NCBI GenBank assembly: GCA_030831945.1
Contig: JAURKC010000013.1
Location: forward strand, 124,001-188,000
Source: Ferruginibacter sp.
GTDB taxonomy: Bacteria > Bacteroidota > Bacteroidia > Chitinophagales > Chitinophagaceae
Reading direction: 5' to 3'
DNA length: 64,000 bases
Shown here: positions 9,438 to 18,413 of the stretch, piece after piece
Numbering within the stretch: position 1 is the stretch's first letter
Layout: every line of letters begins with the position of its first letter
The notes under the pieces: generated by a model
What the model was told of the DNA's origin: nothing
Database searches by the model: none
What the model saw: only the letters and a program-made list of their open reading frames with translations
Made by a program: the position numbers and the translations under genes

Positions 9438-10019
9438 TTATTTCCCTACCACCACTTTTGCAAAGCGGATGATTTTATCGTTCAAATAATAACCTTTTTG
9501 TACCTCATCTACCACCTTGTCCACTAGTGTAGGATTAGGTGCGGGGATTTCAGTAATCGCCTCATGCTTCTCTACGTCAAAATCAGTTTCAATACTCTCC
9601 ATCGGTTTAAGTCCTTTTGATTGCATGGTATTTCTAAGTTTACCAAATACCAATTGAATACCTTCCCTGATCTGTTGAAGATCTTCGCTGGTTTGAATTT
9701 GCTTTTCAGCACGATCACAATCATCTAAAACGTCTAATAAAGAAGTGATGACCTCTTTTCCCGCAGTCTGAATAAGTTCTATTCTTTCCTTGGCATTACG
9801 ACGCTTGAAGTTATCAAATTCAGCGAATAGGCGAATATATTTGTCTTTTTGTTCATTTAATTCTGCCTGAAGTTTTTCTACCGCATTTTCGGGTTCAGGA
9901 TTGTTTGCATCAGTTTTTTCAGCAATAGCTTCTTCAGCAGTAGTAGCGGCATCTGAAAAACCTTTTAATGCTTCTGCCAGTGCCTCTTCTTCTGGGGTAA
10001 TTTTTGTCTTTTCTTCCAT
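9438..10019 (-). CDS. grpE: Nucleotide exchange factor GrpE
   Basis: 193 residues. The N-terminal ~50 residues are acidic and disordered, followed by a long coiled coil (KLQAELNEQKDKYIRLFAEF, then DNFKRRNAKERIEL, the family hallmark) that dimerises. The C-terminal beta-wing ends in VVDEVQKGYYLNDKIIRFAK with the conserved G-Y and L-R-x-A/K-V pattern that touches DnaK. It releases ADP from DnaK. It heads the grpE-dnaJ unit, and a -7 box with a TTG -33 is visible about 60 bases upstream. Confidence 0.96.
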   Translation of the reverse strand: MEEKTKITPEEEALAEALKGFSDAATTAEEAIAEKTDANNPEPENAVEKLQAELNEQKDKYIRLFAEFDNFKRRNAKERIELIQTAGKEVITSLLDVLDDCDRAEKQIQTSEDLQQIREGIQLVFGKLRNTMQSKGLKPMESIETDFDVEKHEAITEIPAPNPTLVDKVVDEVQKGYYLNDKIIRFAKVVVGK

Positions 10020-10047
10020 AAAATCTATTAATTCGTTTATATCACAG

Positions 10048-10109
10048 CCCTCAGTGGAGGGTTAGGGTAAAATTATTTGCAAATGTACGATTGTCAAACA
10101 TTTTGCCAA
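10048..10109 (-). promoter_or_regulatory. grpE-dnaJ promoter and 5'-leader hairpin
   Basis: On the minus strand TACATTTG (10080-10087) matches the Bacteroidota -7 consensus TAnnTTTG, with TTG at 10107-10109 and a 19-base spacer. Transcription would start about 10073, giving a leader of roughly 54 bases. Inside the leader, 10048-10061 forms a short perfect hairpin (CCCTC, four-base loop, GAGGG). No CIRCE-type operator is visible. Confidence 0.6.
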
Positions 10110-10191
10110 GCCTAGTTTTCAGCCAAAATGTCAATTTTTAAGGATATAGGGTAAACTGGTTTCAAACTGACTGACAGCTGTTTGCTTTAGT

Positions 10192-10203
10192 TATCTTTGT
10201 AGG
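10192..10203 (+). promoter_or_regulatory. -7 promoter box of rlmI, four bases from the start codon
   Basis: TATCTTTG at 10192-10199 is an exact TAnnTTTG box. Only TAGG separates it from the ATG at 10204, so RNA would begin at or next to the start codon. I see no clear TTG -33 at the normal distance. Confidence 0.55.
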
Positions 10204-11385
10204 ATGAAAAGCCTTTTTCTTAATAAAAATGTTAGTGGCAGGGTAGAAAGTGGCCATCCCTGGATTTTCGCCAATGAAATTAATAGGGGGAAAGCCTTGG
10301 ATGCAGCTGCCAAAGCAGGTGAAATCGTCAATGTATTCACCCACGATAAAAAATTCATCGGGAAGGGGTATGTAAATCCGCAGTCTCAAATAATGGTTCG
10401 TTTATTGACTCGAGATAAGGATAAAGAAATCAACGATGATTTTTTTTATGATACGATTCTACAAGCTTGGGCTTACCGACAAAAATTAGGGTATGTTGAA
10501 AATTGTCGTTTAATTTTTGGAGAAGCGGATGAGTTACCGCAATTGATCATTGATAAATTCAATGATTACTTTGTTATTCAAACCTTGGCATTAGGAATAG
10601 ATATTTGGAAACCTTCTATAGTAAAAGCCCTAGAAAAGATTTTTTCACCCAAAGGGATTTATGAAAGAAATGATGTTCCAGTAAGAGAATTAGAAGGAAT
10701 GGAGCAACACAAAGGATTTCTTTCAGCACCTTTTGATACCAATATTATCATTCATGAAAATGGCATCAAATTTCATGTAGATATTGAAGGAGGTCAAAAG
10801 ACGGGCTACTTTTTAGATCAACAAGATAATCGAAAAGCAATACAAAATATAGTGAAAGGAGCAGATGTATTAGGTGCATTTTGTTATACCGGTTCCTTTG
10901 AAATAAGTGCTGCTGTGTATGGAGCCAAATCGGTTACAGGAATAGATATTTCTCAGAGTGCAATTGAAATGTGTAATAAAAATGCGCTTCTCAATAAAGT
11001 AGAAGGCATCTGTAAATTTGAATATATCAATGCTTTTGATATACTCAAAGAATGGACTAAAGAGGGTAAGCAATGGGATGTAGTAATGCTCGACCCACCT
11101 TCTTTTACAAAGAGTAGAAGTAGTATTGATAAAGCAGTAGCAGGCTATAAGGAAATTAATTTAAGAGGTATTAAGTTGGTGAAACCAGGTGGATTTTTAG
11201 TGACTTCTAGTTGTACTAATTTGGTAAAACCAGAACTTTTTTTAGATATTATTGGGATGGCTGCAAAGGATGCAAAAAGAAAAATTCGTCAGGTAGTTTT
11301 CAATAGTCAATCTGCTGACCATCCAATCATTAGGGATCAAGAGAATACGAATTACCTAAAATTTTTGATTGTGCAAGTTTTGTAA
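10204..11385 (+). CDS. RlmI-type class I SAM-dependent rRNA (cytosine) methyltransferase
   Basis: 393 residues, matching RlmI of E. coli in length and layout. Residues ~1-75 are a PUA RNA-binding domain (SGRVESGHPWIFANEI; GKGYVNPQSQIMVRLL). The middle has YERNDVPVRELEGM and the catalytic domain carries the SAM motif VLGAFCYTGSFEISAA near residue 222. The acceptor-base motif is VMLDPPSFTKSR and the cysteine motif is VTSSCT. RlmI makes m5C1962 in 23S rRNA; the exact target here is inferred from the family. The gene is divergent from grpE and appears leaderless. I leave the symbol blank because RlmI and related RlmK/L-like members are hard to separate by eye. Confidence 0.88.
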   Translation: MKSLFLNKNVSGRVESGHPWIFANEINRGKALDAAAKAGEIVNVFTHDKKFIGKGYVNPQSQIMVRLLTRDKDKEINDDFFYDTILQAWAYRQKLGYVENCRLIFGEADELPQLIIDKFNDYFVIQTLALGIDIWKPSIVKALEKIFSPKGIYERNDVPVRELEGMEQHKGFLSAPFDTNIIIHENGIKFHVDIEGGQKTGYFLDQQDNRKAIQNIVKGADVLGAFCYTGSFEISAAVYGAKSVTGIDISQSAIEMCNKNALLNKVEGICKFEYINAFDILKEWTKEGKQWDVVMLDPPSFTKSRSSIDKAVAGYKEINLRGIKLVKPGGFLVTSSCTNLVKPELFLDIIGMAAKDAKRKIRQVVFNSQSADHPIIRDQENTNYLKFLIVQVL

Positions 11386-11460
11386 TCACCTATCTGAAAA
11401 ATTGATTTTTGCGAAGTGCATTTGAGCGTTAGTTGCCGTAGGCTAGTAAACTGGCTGAGA

Positions 11461-11820
11461 TTATTTGACTACCTGGAATTTTCCAGATTCAATGATATTC
11501 CCTTTTTTATCGCGTAGTTGAAAAATATAAATTCCTCGGTAAAAACTGTTCAAGGAAAGATTGATGATTTGTGAACCTGGGGCAAACTCCTCCATTTTCT
11601 TTCCCATGAAATTAAAAAGTATCAAGGAATAGGATTGGTCATATCCTTTTTGAAGTTCAAAATTGATATAAGAAGATGCTGGATTGGGGAAAAACTTAAT
11701 CATTTTGGCAGACTCATCTACTGAATTAACAGATTTGTTTTGGGCATAACTGGAAATACAGGTGCCCAAAAGAAAAATTAATATGGTCAATAGCTGTTTC
11801 AGAATGGTAAAAGTAATCAA
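11461..11820 (-). CDS. Minimal secreted protein consisting almost only of a T9SS type A sorting domain
   Basis: 119 residues. A signal peptide covers residues 1-27 (ending SSYAQ). After a linker of about 14 residues, the rest is a type A sorting domain: KFFPNPASSYINFEL (the FPNPxxxxxxI/V start), YSLILFNFMGKKM, and YRGIYIFQLRDKKGN followed by the final strand SGKFQVVK. Normally this ~75-residue domain sits behind a large enzyme or adhesin and is removed on export. Here almost no passenger is present. It could be a short surface protein, a decoy, or the remnant of a longer gene whose 5' part was lost. The frame and signal peptide are intact, which argues against simple decay. Confidence 0.8.
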   Translation of the reverse strand: MITFTILKQLLTILIFLLGTCISSYAQNKSVNSVDESAKMIKFFPNPASSYINFELQKGYDQSYSLILFNFMGKKMEEFAPGSQIINLSLNSFYRGIYIFQLRDKKGNIIESGKFQVVK

Positions 11821-11827
11821 TTCTATG

Positions 11828-11870
11828 AAAAAAGCAATCGGCAGGGTTTCAAACTAGGGCCCTGCCGATT
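11828..11870 (-). terminator. Rho-independent terminator of the peroxiredoxin gene
   Basis: An 11-base-pair perfect stem (AATCGGCAGGG at 11836-11846 with CCCTGCCGATT at 11860-11870) is followed, on the minus strand, by GC and six T (11828-11833). It lies 34 bases after the stop of the peroxiredoxin gene and before the start of the short sorting-domain gene, so the two are separate units. Confidence 0.85.
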
Positions 11871-11903
11871 AATTTTAGAAAAAATTCTATTGGAAATCTA
11901 GCA

Positions 11904-12374
11904 TTAAATGCTTTGTAAAGTACTTTGGATAGCAGTAAAGTCTGGCAAATCTCCTGGAGTGGCACAAACTTCTGCATATTTTACATTTCCGTCTTTATCA
12001 ATTACAAAGGCGGCTCTTTTACTTACTCCTTGCATTTCAAAGGCTGGGAAAGTATCATACAATACCTCAAATGCTTTAGCTGCTGACTTGTTAAAATCAC
12101 TTAGCAAAGGAAAATTAAGGCTTTGCTCTTGTTTGAACTTATCTAAAACAAATAAGGAATCCACAGAAATACCCAAAACCTGTGCATTGGTATCATTGTA
12201 AGCTGAAATATTATCTCTAACACTGCACAGCTCTTTTGTACAAACCCCTGTGAAAGCAAGTGGAAAAAATAGAATCACTACATTTTTACCTTTTAATTCA
12301 CTCAGGGTTACTTTGTTTTTATCACTGTCAAATAATGTAAAATCTGGGGCTGCTTGCCCAATCGCTATTGCCAT
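11904..12374 (-). CDS. Peroxiredoxin (AhpC/TSA, AhpE-like)
   Basis: 156 residues. The thioredoxin fold starts with GQAAPDFTLFDSDKNKVTL. The peroxidatic site is FPLAFTGVCTKELCSVRD: Thr and Cys in TxxC, with a second Cys four residues further. Later motifs LGISVDSLF and the Arg in SKRAAFVID complete the peroxiredoxin active site. It reduces hydrogen peroxide and organic peroxides in the cytoplasm using a thiol partner. The second Cys may allow an atypical mechanism, but this is not certain. It is a single-gene unit with its own promoter and terminator. Confidence 0.92.
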   Translation of the reverse strand: MAIAIGQAAPDFTLFDSDKNKVTLSELKGKNVVILFFPLAFTGVCTKELCSVRDNISAYNDTNAQVLGISVDSLFVLDKFKQEQSLNFPLLSDFNKSAAKAFEVLYDTFPAFEMQGVSKRAAFVIDKDGNVKYAEVCATPGDLPDFTAIQSTLQSI

Positions 12375-12417
12375 AATTTAATTTTTAATGATGAATAGTA
12401 GAGAATTAATTTAGTTG

Positions 12418-12451
12418 CAAAGTTAGGGGTTACTTAATATTTTTTCAGCAA
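12418..12451 (-). promoter_or_regulatory. Peroxiredoxin promoter
   Basis: On the minus strand TAACTTTG (12418-12425) is an exact -7 box, with TTG at 12449-12451 and a spacer of 23 bases, at the upper end of the usual range. The leader would be about 37 bases. Confidence 0.5.
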
Positions 12452-12557
12452 GTTTATTTTATTATTTAGTTAATTATTCCTTTTAACTTTTTTAGTAAAT
12501 CTTCCTAAATAAAAGAACCTTAGTATTCATTGACTTTTGTTTGATTTAAATAAAAAG

Positions 12558-15122
12558 CTACTTGGATAGATTCGTTTTTTCTTTGTTAGCGACGCTATTG
12601 TATATTTTGTGTACAGCGTCTAATTTAGTTATAAAAATACTCCTGCCGTGGGTACCTACTACTAACTCATTTTCTCTTTGCTGAATTACAAGGTCATGTA
12701 TGGGTACCCTTGGTAGATGGTTATCCATGTTCATAAAGCTTTTGCCTAAATCAAAAGAAGTATATAGTCCATTGTCACTGCCAACATAAAGTATATTTTC
12801 AATCAGAGGATCTTCTTTCACCACATTCAGCGGTTCTAAAGGTAAATCAGTGCCTATTTGTTTCCAGGTAGTTCCATAATCTTCACTCATATAAATCCAT
12901 GCGGAGAAATTGTCGTACCGATATCCATTTAATGTTACTAATACTCTTCCTTCTTTATGACTAGAGGCGGCTACTTTGCTGACCCATAAATTTTCTGGCA
13001 AACCCTTGTTTACCAAGGTCCAATTATAACCACCATCCTTACTAACTTGAATGTTTCCATCATCAGTTCCAATATAAAGTAAGCCAAATTTTAGGGGAGA
13101 TTCGCAAATACTAGTGATCGTTCCATAAGGCACTGTTCCGGTTTTTTTACCTTTAGTTAAATCATCACTTAAGGTTTGTAAATTTTCAGCTTTATTTAAG
13201 CTGCGATGAATTTTATTTGATCCGTAATAAAATACATCTTGGTTATGCCTACTAAGTAAAATAGGTGTTTGCCAATTGTACCTTAATTTAGTTTCTCCTA
13301 AATCATGCATGGGATGAATGGAGAGATATTTATCATTGTCTAGATTCTTTCGACTGTAAAAACCAAATTGAGATCCAGAATAAATTGTTTTGTTATCTCT
13401 TGTATCCACCTGTACTTGCATGCCGTCACCACCACCGATTGATTTCCATTCAAACTCTTCTGGTTCGGTTTCTTTATTTTTCTTTGCAAACGAAAAGCCC
13501 ATATTTTCTGATGCGGTTTGAGAGGAACCTACCCAAGTTCCATTGTCTTGAAGACCACCATAAACATTATAAGGTTTTGCATTGTCTGTGGTGATGCCGT
13601 AAAATTGTCCTGCAGGTACACTGGTTACTTTAAACCATTTTTTTCCATTGTCGTAGGTGATATTACACCCTCCATCATTTCCTGCAATCCAATGACTGTC
13701 CTTATTGGGATTAATCCAACAGCTATGCCAATCACCATGGGTATTATCTTTATCAACGGCTGTAAAAGTTTTACCTCCATCCTTACTAACGATGATGCTT
13801 GTCCCAAAACTGATTACTTTATTTTCATCTGTAGGGGATACATATATTTTTCCAAAGTAGTAACCGTAGCTACTGAATACTCTAATTGGTTTGGTATTAA
13901 CTTTCTTCCAACTCTTACCCGCATCATCACTTCTGTATATTTCACAGCCTTTGATTCCATTGTTTTGAAATCCATCTTCTGCAACTAGCCAATCATAAAT
14001 GGAAGAAGGTTTAAGTTCGTTCGATTCAATCGAAGCTTTAATTTTTTTTGAATTATATTTATTAGGAAAATCATTATCTGTTAGAAAGCTATCTAGTTTA
14101 GCATTATTGAGAGTTAATAGTTCTTCTTTGGATATATTTTTAAAATCTGCTGTTGTATATTTAGTCGTATCTATTTTTTTTGTACTCGTATCTCGTAGAG
14201 AGGAATTATTATCTACTACTGCATAAAGAATTTGTGGATTTTTTTGAAATACAGCTATGCCAATTCTGCCTACACTATCACCTGTAGGAAAGCCGCTTCC
14301 TTTTTCTGTAATCAGTTGCCAATGGTTACCCCCATCAGCCGATTTGTAAATACCACTTGTTTTTCCTGTTGGTGTAAAATCCCAAGCACTTCTGGTTCTA
14401 TACCAAGTGCAGGCGTATAATTCATCAGGATTTTGTAAGTTAATATCCATCTCCACTGCACCAGTATTTTGGTCGATAGCCAAGGTTTGAGTCCATGATT
14501 TTCCGCCATTTATTGTTTTATAAACACCTCTTTCTTTATTTGGCGAGTATAAATGGCCTAGTACAGCTACCCAAGCAATATTTTCATTGGTAGGGTGTAA
14601 AATAATTTCACCGATATGATGACTTTCTGGAAGACCTAAGTACTCCCAATTTTTCCCATTGTCTACAGATTTAAATACTCCTGTTCCGCTATAACTACTT
14701 CTGCTACTATTTACTTCCCCTGTTCCAACCCATATTATTCTGGATTGATTGGTGCTGTTCGGTTTCCAATTCACCGCTATATCTCCAATGGTGAAAGCGT
14801 CTTCTTGTTCGAAAATTGGATCAAAACTTAATCCATTATTGGTAGTATGCCAAAGTCCACCACTTGCATAAGCGGCATAAAATTCTGTCGGATCATATGG
14901 ATTTACTTCAATGTCGACCACCCTTCCATTCATTTGGGTAGGACCAATATTTCGAAAGGCAATGTTTTTTAATAAGGAGTTCTTAGCTTCAGATTTTCTT
15001 TTTTGAAGACTACTAAGTCTTTCTTTTGCGTTGGTTGGCTTTATTTGAGCTAATGTTGTTAAAAAAAAGCTATTCAGTAATAGGATTGTAAAAGAAAAAC
15101 TAAGTTTGTAGTGGTATTTCAT
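12558..15122 (-). CDS. Exported BNR/sortilin-type beta-propeller protein (glycosyl hydrolase-like)
   Basis: 854 residues. A signal peptide ends near FFLTTLAQ. The body is made of BNR (Asp-box) propeller blades, with repeated S/T-x-D-x-G-x-x-W motifs: KSVDNGKNWEYL, KTINGGKSWTQT, KSADGGNHWQLI, RSDDAGKSWKKV, SKDGGYNWTLV and MSEDYGTTWKQI. Proteins of this kind form one or two seven- to ten-bladed propellers and are often labelled glycosyl hydrolases or sialidase-like. No catalytic sialidase residues can be assigned by eye and no sorting domain is seen at the C-terminus. It is probably periplasmic or surface-bound; its ligand is unknown. It is divergent from the MORN-like gene, with only 17 bases between starts. 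Confidence 0.85.
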   Translation of the reverse strand: MKYHYKLSFSFTILLLNSFFLTTLAQIKPTNAKERLSSLQKRKSEAKNSLLKNIAFRNIGPTQMNGRVVDIEVNPYDPTEFYAAYASGGLWHTTNNGLSFDPIFEQEDAFTIGDIAVNWKPNSTNQSRIIWVGTGEVNSSRSSYSGTGVFKSVDNGKNWEYLGLPESHHIGEIILHPTNENIAWVAVLGHLYSPNKERGVYKTINGGKSWTQTLAIDQNTGAVEMDINLQNPDELYACTWYRTRSAWDFTPTGKTSGIYKSADGGNHWQLITEKGSGFPTGDSVGRIGIAVFQKNPQILYAVVDNNSSLRDTSTKKIDTTKYTTADFKNISKEELLTLNNAKLDSFLTDNDFPNKYNSKKIKASIESNELKPSSIYDWLVAEDGFQNNGIKGCEIYRSDDAGKSWKKVNTKPIRVFSSYGYYFGKIYVSPTDENKVISFGTSIIVSKDGGKTFTAVDKDNTHGDWHSCWINPNKDSHWIAGNDGGCNITYDNGKKWFKVTSVPAGQFYGITTDNAKPYNVYGGLQDNGTWVGSSQTASENMGFSFAKKNKETEPEEFEWKSIGGGDGMQVQVDTRDNKTIYSGSQFGFYSRKNLDNDKYLSIHPMHDLGETKLRYNWQTPILLSRHNQDVFYYGSNKIHRSLNKAENLQTLSDDLTKGKKTGTVPYGTITSICESPLKFGLLYIGTDDGNIQVSKDGGYNWTLVNKGLPENLWVSKVAASSHKEGRVLVTLNGYRYDNFSAWIYMSEDYGTTWKQIGTDLPLEPLNVVKEDPLIENILYVGSDNGLYTSFDLGKSFMNMDNHLPRVPIHDLVIQQRENELVVGTHGRSIFITKLDAVHKIYNSVANKEKTNLSK

Positions 15123-15139
15123 TTAGTAAAATATTTTTT

Positions 15140-15841
15140 ATGAAAAATTCATTATTGAAATTATGTCAATTAATTTTAATTGGAATAGGGCTATTCTTTT
15201 TTTTATTGAGCGGAAAAGCCCAGTATAAAACTTATTCATTATCTCCGGATGGGGATACATTGAATGTAATTGATAAAAATGGCTTAAAGCAAGGCAGGTG
15301 GGTGACTACCGTGGGAGAAATTAGGGGAGAACCTGGCTATGATGAGGAGGGACTTTACAAGGACAATGAAAAAATGGGTCCATGGAGAAAGTATACTAGC
15401 GCTGGTGATATTTTAGCGATTGAAAATTTCCGTCTGGGAGGTAAGGATGGCAAACAGGAATATTTTAATTTTCTAGGTATTTTACAAAGGCAGGAAGAAT
15501 GGAAAGGTTATAATCCCGATTTCCTTTTTGATACGATTGCTGTTTATGGTAATGAAAACAATGAAATTATATCTTACAAAATAGTAAAGGCTCAGCCTTA
15601 CAGTGTGAAAAATGGAGAATGGAAGTATTTTGATGCCGAGGGTAAATTAATCAAGACAGAAAAATATGATCGAGGAAGATTATTAACAGAACCGGATAAA
15701 AAAATTGCTGTCACGGAGACCAAGAAAGTAGATACTCCCGAAAAAGAGAAAGCAAAGACAAAAGAAATTTTAGATTACGAAAAAAAATATAGCAAAAAGA
15801 AACGGCAACAATTAGAGAGAGATGGTAAAACAGGTTTATAA
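15140..15841 (+). CDS. Secreted YwqK/MORN-like repeat protein
   Basis: 233 residues. A hydrophobic signal segment ends near LSGKAQ. The body has MORN-like repeats of the form NG-x-x-x-G-x-W (DKNGLKQGRWVTT; YKDNEKMGPWRKYTSAG; KNGEWKYFDAEGKLIKTEKY), typical of the YwqK group named as antitoxins in some Firmicutes but of unproven role in Bacteroidota. The last 45 residues are highly charged (EKEKAKTKEI, YEKKYSKKKRQQLERDG). No toxin gene is adjacent, so an antitoxin role is unsupported. It starts with the same TAAAATATTTTTT-ATG leader as hpt. Confidence 0.7.
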   Translation: MKNSLLKLCQLILIGIGLFFFLLSGKAQYKTYSLSPDGDTLNVIDKNGLKQGRWVTTVGEIRGEPGYDEEGLYKDNEKMGPWRKYTSAGDILAIENFRLGGKDGKQEYFNFLGILQRQEEWKGYNPDFLFDTIAVYGNENNEIISYKIVKAQPYSVKNGEWKYFDAEGKLIKTEKYDRGRLLTEPDKKIAVTETKKVDTPEKEKAKTKEILDYEKKYSKKKRQQLERDGKTGL

Positions 15842-15862
15842 AATGCCATAAAATAGTTAAAT

Positions 15863-15907
15863 AAAAAAAGGATGACTAGCCTCCATAAGCCGGTCATCCT
15901 TTTTTAT
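15863..15907. terminator. Bidirectional terminator between converging genes
   Basis: GGATGAC at 15870-15876 pairs with GTCATCC at 15893-15899. The stem is flanked by a run of seven A on the left (15863-15869) and six T on the right (15900-15905), so it can stop transcription from both the MORN-like gene and the M1 peptidase gene. Confidence 0.85.
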
Positions 15908-15918
15908 GATTAAGTTAT

Positions 15919-18339
15919 TTATTTTTTAATTTCTCTCTGCATAGGGTTTACGCTTCCAGTTGCAGCGCCTCTTCCTATACCTTGTCCAGACTTATACAAT
16001 CTAAATTTACTAGGATTGATTAAAGTAGGCCAACTGTTATTACTTTCATTAATATCTGCTGTTTCTCTCAATGGATCCAATTTGATTGAGGCAACTTCTT
16101 TGTCTTTTAAGAATGCTTTTGTCACATTGTTTTCATCTTTTCTCCAAATCTGAGCAGGTATTCTATCAATTTCTTTGGTTCCGTCTTTGTAGGTCCATTC
16201 AATAATGATAGGCATGATGAGTCCTCCTTTGTTACTAAAGCTCAATTCATACAAATTCTTATTGCCAGCAATTGACATTTTCTCTTCATTGGTAAGACTT
16301 TGAGCAGTACTCATTGTCTGAGGTTTAGTTGGTGCAAGGGTAGTATCCACGGCTACTAAATCCCTATCGTATCTCCAGTAAAAATCCCTTAAGCTAGTAT
16401 CAGCATCTGTTGCAAAAACTATATTCTTATCCTCTCTATTTCTAATTTTTGAAATATCCTCAAAAGAATTTAGTAAAGGTTTCGGAAAGAATCTTGAACT
16501 CATACCCATTGGTCTGCGGCGGCCTCCAGTAGGACTTCTTTGAGGGGTGTTATCTAGACTAAGATTAGCCCATTTTACACTATCTAAGGAAATGTCACAA
16601 GGTTCGATTCCGTAAAACCATCCTCTCCAAAACCAATCCAAATCTTCTCCACTAGCATCTTCCATTGTTCTAAATAAATCAGCCGGTGTAGGATGTTTAA
16701 ATGCCCAACGTCTTGCATATTCTTTAAAAGCGTAATCAAAAAGATTTCTTCCAATGATCGTTTCTCTTAAAATATTTAAACCAGTTGAAGGTTTAGTATA
16801 AGCATTTGGACCAAACTGAATAATGTTTTCACTGTTAGTCATGATTGGTTCTAATTGATCTTTCGGCAACTCCATGTAATCAATGATCTTGAATGCGGCG
16901 CCTTTTGCAACAGGGAATTTATTGTCCCAAAGTTCTTCAGCTAGATACTCACAAAATGAATTAAGCCCTTCATCCATCCAAGTCCATTGTCTTTCATCAC
17001 TATTGATGATCATTGGAAAGAAATTATGACCTACTTCGTGTATTACTACTCCAAGCATTCCATTTTTTGTTGCCTCACTATAAGTACCATCCTTTTCACA
17101 TCTTCCATAATTAAAGCAAATCATCGGGTACTCCATACCGTTGGAAGCTTCAATACTTTGAGCTACTGGATAAGGGTAAGGGATAGTGAATTTTGAGTAA
17201 GTTTGAATAGTGTGTGCTACTGCTTTTGTACTAAATTTTCTGTAAAGATTATATGCTTCTTTACCGTATGCACTCATGCACATTACTTTTTTACCTTCTA
17301 CTTTTACAGGCATTGCATCCCAAATAAATTTACGGCTGCTACCCCATGCAAAATCACGTACCATTTCAGCTTTAAATATCCAGGTCTTTTTGGTAGTCAA
17401 TTTTTGTTTTTCTCTTGCAGTAGCTTCAGCTAATGTTACAATTTCTGAAACCTCTTTGGCTGTTTGAGCTTTTTGCCAACGAGCATATTGTGTTGGAGAA
17501 AGTACTTGTTGAAAATTTTGTCCTTCGCCTGTAGCTAATACCACATGATCTGAAGGAACTGTAATCGCTACTTTAAAATTACCAAAGGTGAGCGCAAATT
17601 CGCCACTTCCAGCAAACTGGTGATTTTGCCAACCTTGAAAATCACTATAAACACATAGGCGCGGATACCATTGACTCATTGTGTATAGATCATTTCCATC
17701 TTCAGGAAAATATTCATATCCTCCACGACCATAATATTTCATTCGATCAGTTATGAAATAATTCCATTCGATTTTTAAAATAAATTGCTGACCTGGTTTT
17801 AAGGTGGTTGGCAAGTCAACACGCATCATAGTTTTATTGATGGTATAATTTAGCGCCTTTCCAGTAGCATCCGTAAGCTTAGTAATGTTATCACCATATT
17901 CCTTATCGGTTTTGCCACCGAATTGTTTGATATCCTCTTCTGATAAGCTTTTGGGCATCTCGTCACTAACTGGATAACCAGCGTTGTTTTTGGAACTATG
18001 TTGGTTTTCATCCAGCTGTATCCAAAGATAGGTAAGGGGATCAGGCGAATTGTTGTAATAGGTAATGGTTTCTTTTCCAGATAATTTACGATTAGGTTCG
18101 TCTAGTTCACAAACAATATCATAGTCACAACGTTGTTGCCAATATTGAGGACCTGGTGCACCACTGGCTGTCCTGTATTCATTGGGCGTAGGAAGAATGG
18201 TTCCTAACTGCTCAAATTTATTACCATGATTACTGCCTGGATTATTTTTAATATCCTGTGCATTAACAAATACTGTCAAGGTCAGTAAAATGAAAAGAGA
18301 AATTAATTTTTTCATCGATGTTAAATTTATTTTTTTCAT
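15919..18339 (-). CDS. M1 family zinc metallopeptidase (aminopeptidase N-like), exported
   Basis: 806 residues. A second ATG at 18315 starts a tighter signal peptide (MKKLISLFILLTLTVFVNA) and could be the true start. The N-terminal part is the M1 beta-rich domain. The catalytic domain carries VVIHEVGHNFFP, the HExxH zinc motif, followed 18 residues later by the third zinc ligand in DEGLNSFCEYLAEELW. The upstream substrate-recognition segment NGMEYP replaces the classic GAMEN. The C-terminal ~200 residues are less conserved and contain GGRRRPMG. It probably trims peptides in the periplasm. It lies beside the HupE/UreJ and DUF6702 genes, a grouping I remember from other Bacteroidota. Confidence 0.9.
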   Translation of the reverse strand: MKKINLTSMKKLISLFILLTLTVFVNAQDIKNNPGSNHGNKFEQLGTILPTPNEYRTASGAPGPQYWQQRCDYDIVCELDEPNRKLSGKETITYYNNSPDPLTYLWIQLDENQHSSKNNAGYPVSDEMPKSLSEEDIKQFGGKTDKEYGDNITKLTDATGKALNYTINKTMMRVDLPTTLKPGQQFILKIEWNYFITDRMKYYGRGGYEYFPEDGNDLYTMSQWYPRLCVYSDFQGWQNHQFAGSGEFALTFGNFKVAITVPSDHVVLATGEGQNFQQVLSPTQYARWQKAQTAKEVSEIVTLAEATAREKQKLTTKKTWIFKAEMVRDFAWGSSRKFIWDAMPVKVEGKKVMCMSAYGKEAYNLYRKFSTKAVAHTIQTYSKFTIPYPYPVAQSIEASNGMEYPMICFNYGRCEKDGTYSEATKNGMLGVVIHEVGHNFFPMIINSDERQWTWMDEGLNSFCEYLAEELWDNKFPVAKGAAFKIIDYMELPKDQLEPIMTNSENIIQFGPNAYTKPSTGLNILRETIIGRNLFDYAFKEYARRWAFKHPTPADLFRTMEDASGEDLDWFWRGWFYGIEPCDISLDSVKWANLSLDNTPQRSPTGGRRRPMGMSSRFFPKPLLNSFEDISKIRNREDKNIVFATDADTSLRDFYWRYDRDLVAVDTTLAPTKPQTMSTAQSLTNEEKMSIAGNKNLYELSFSNKGGLIMPIIIEWTYKDGTKEIDRIPAQIWRKDENNVTKAFLKDKEVASIKLDPLRETADINESNNSWPTLINPSKFRLYKSGQGIGRGAATGSVNPMQREIKK

Positions 18340-18413
18340 TATTAAGTCTATCTTTTAAAAACTTGTTGGTATATGTTGGAAATAATTAAATTATTGATTA
18401 GTGAATCATTTAT

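Noticed and set aside
13518..13988. 156-codon plus-strand ORF inside the BNR protein gene
   Set aside because: It is antisense to a long gene with clear BNR repeats and has Cys- and Phe-rich composition typical of shadow frames.
15140..15841. Toxin-antitoxin antitoxin (YwqK name)
   Set aside because: No toxin candidate next to it, and it carries a signal peptide, which an antitoxin of that type should not need.
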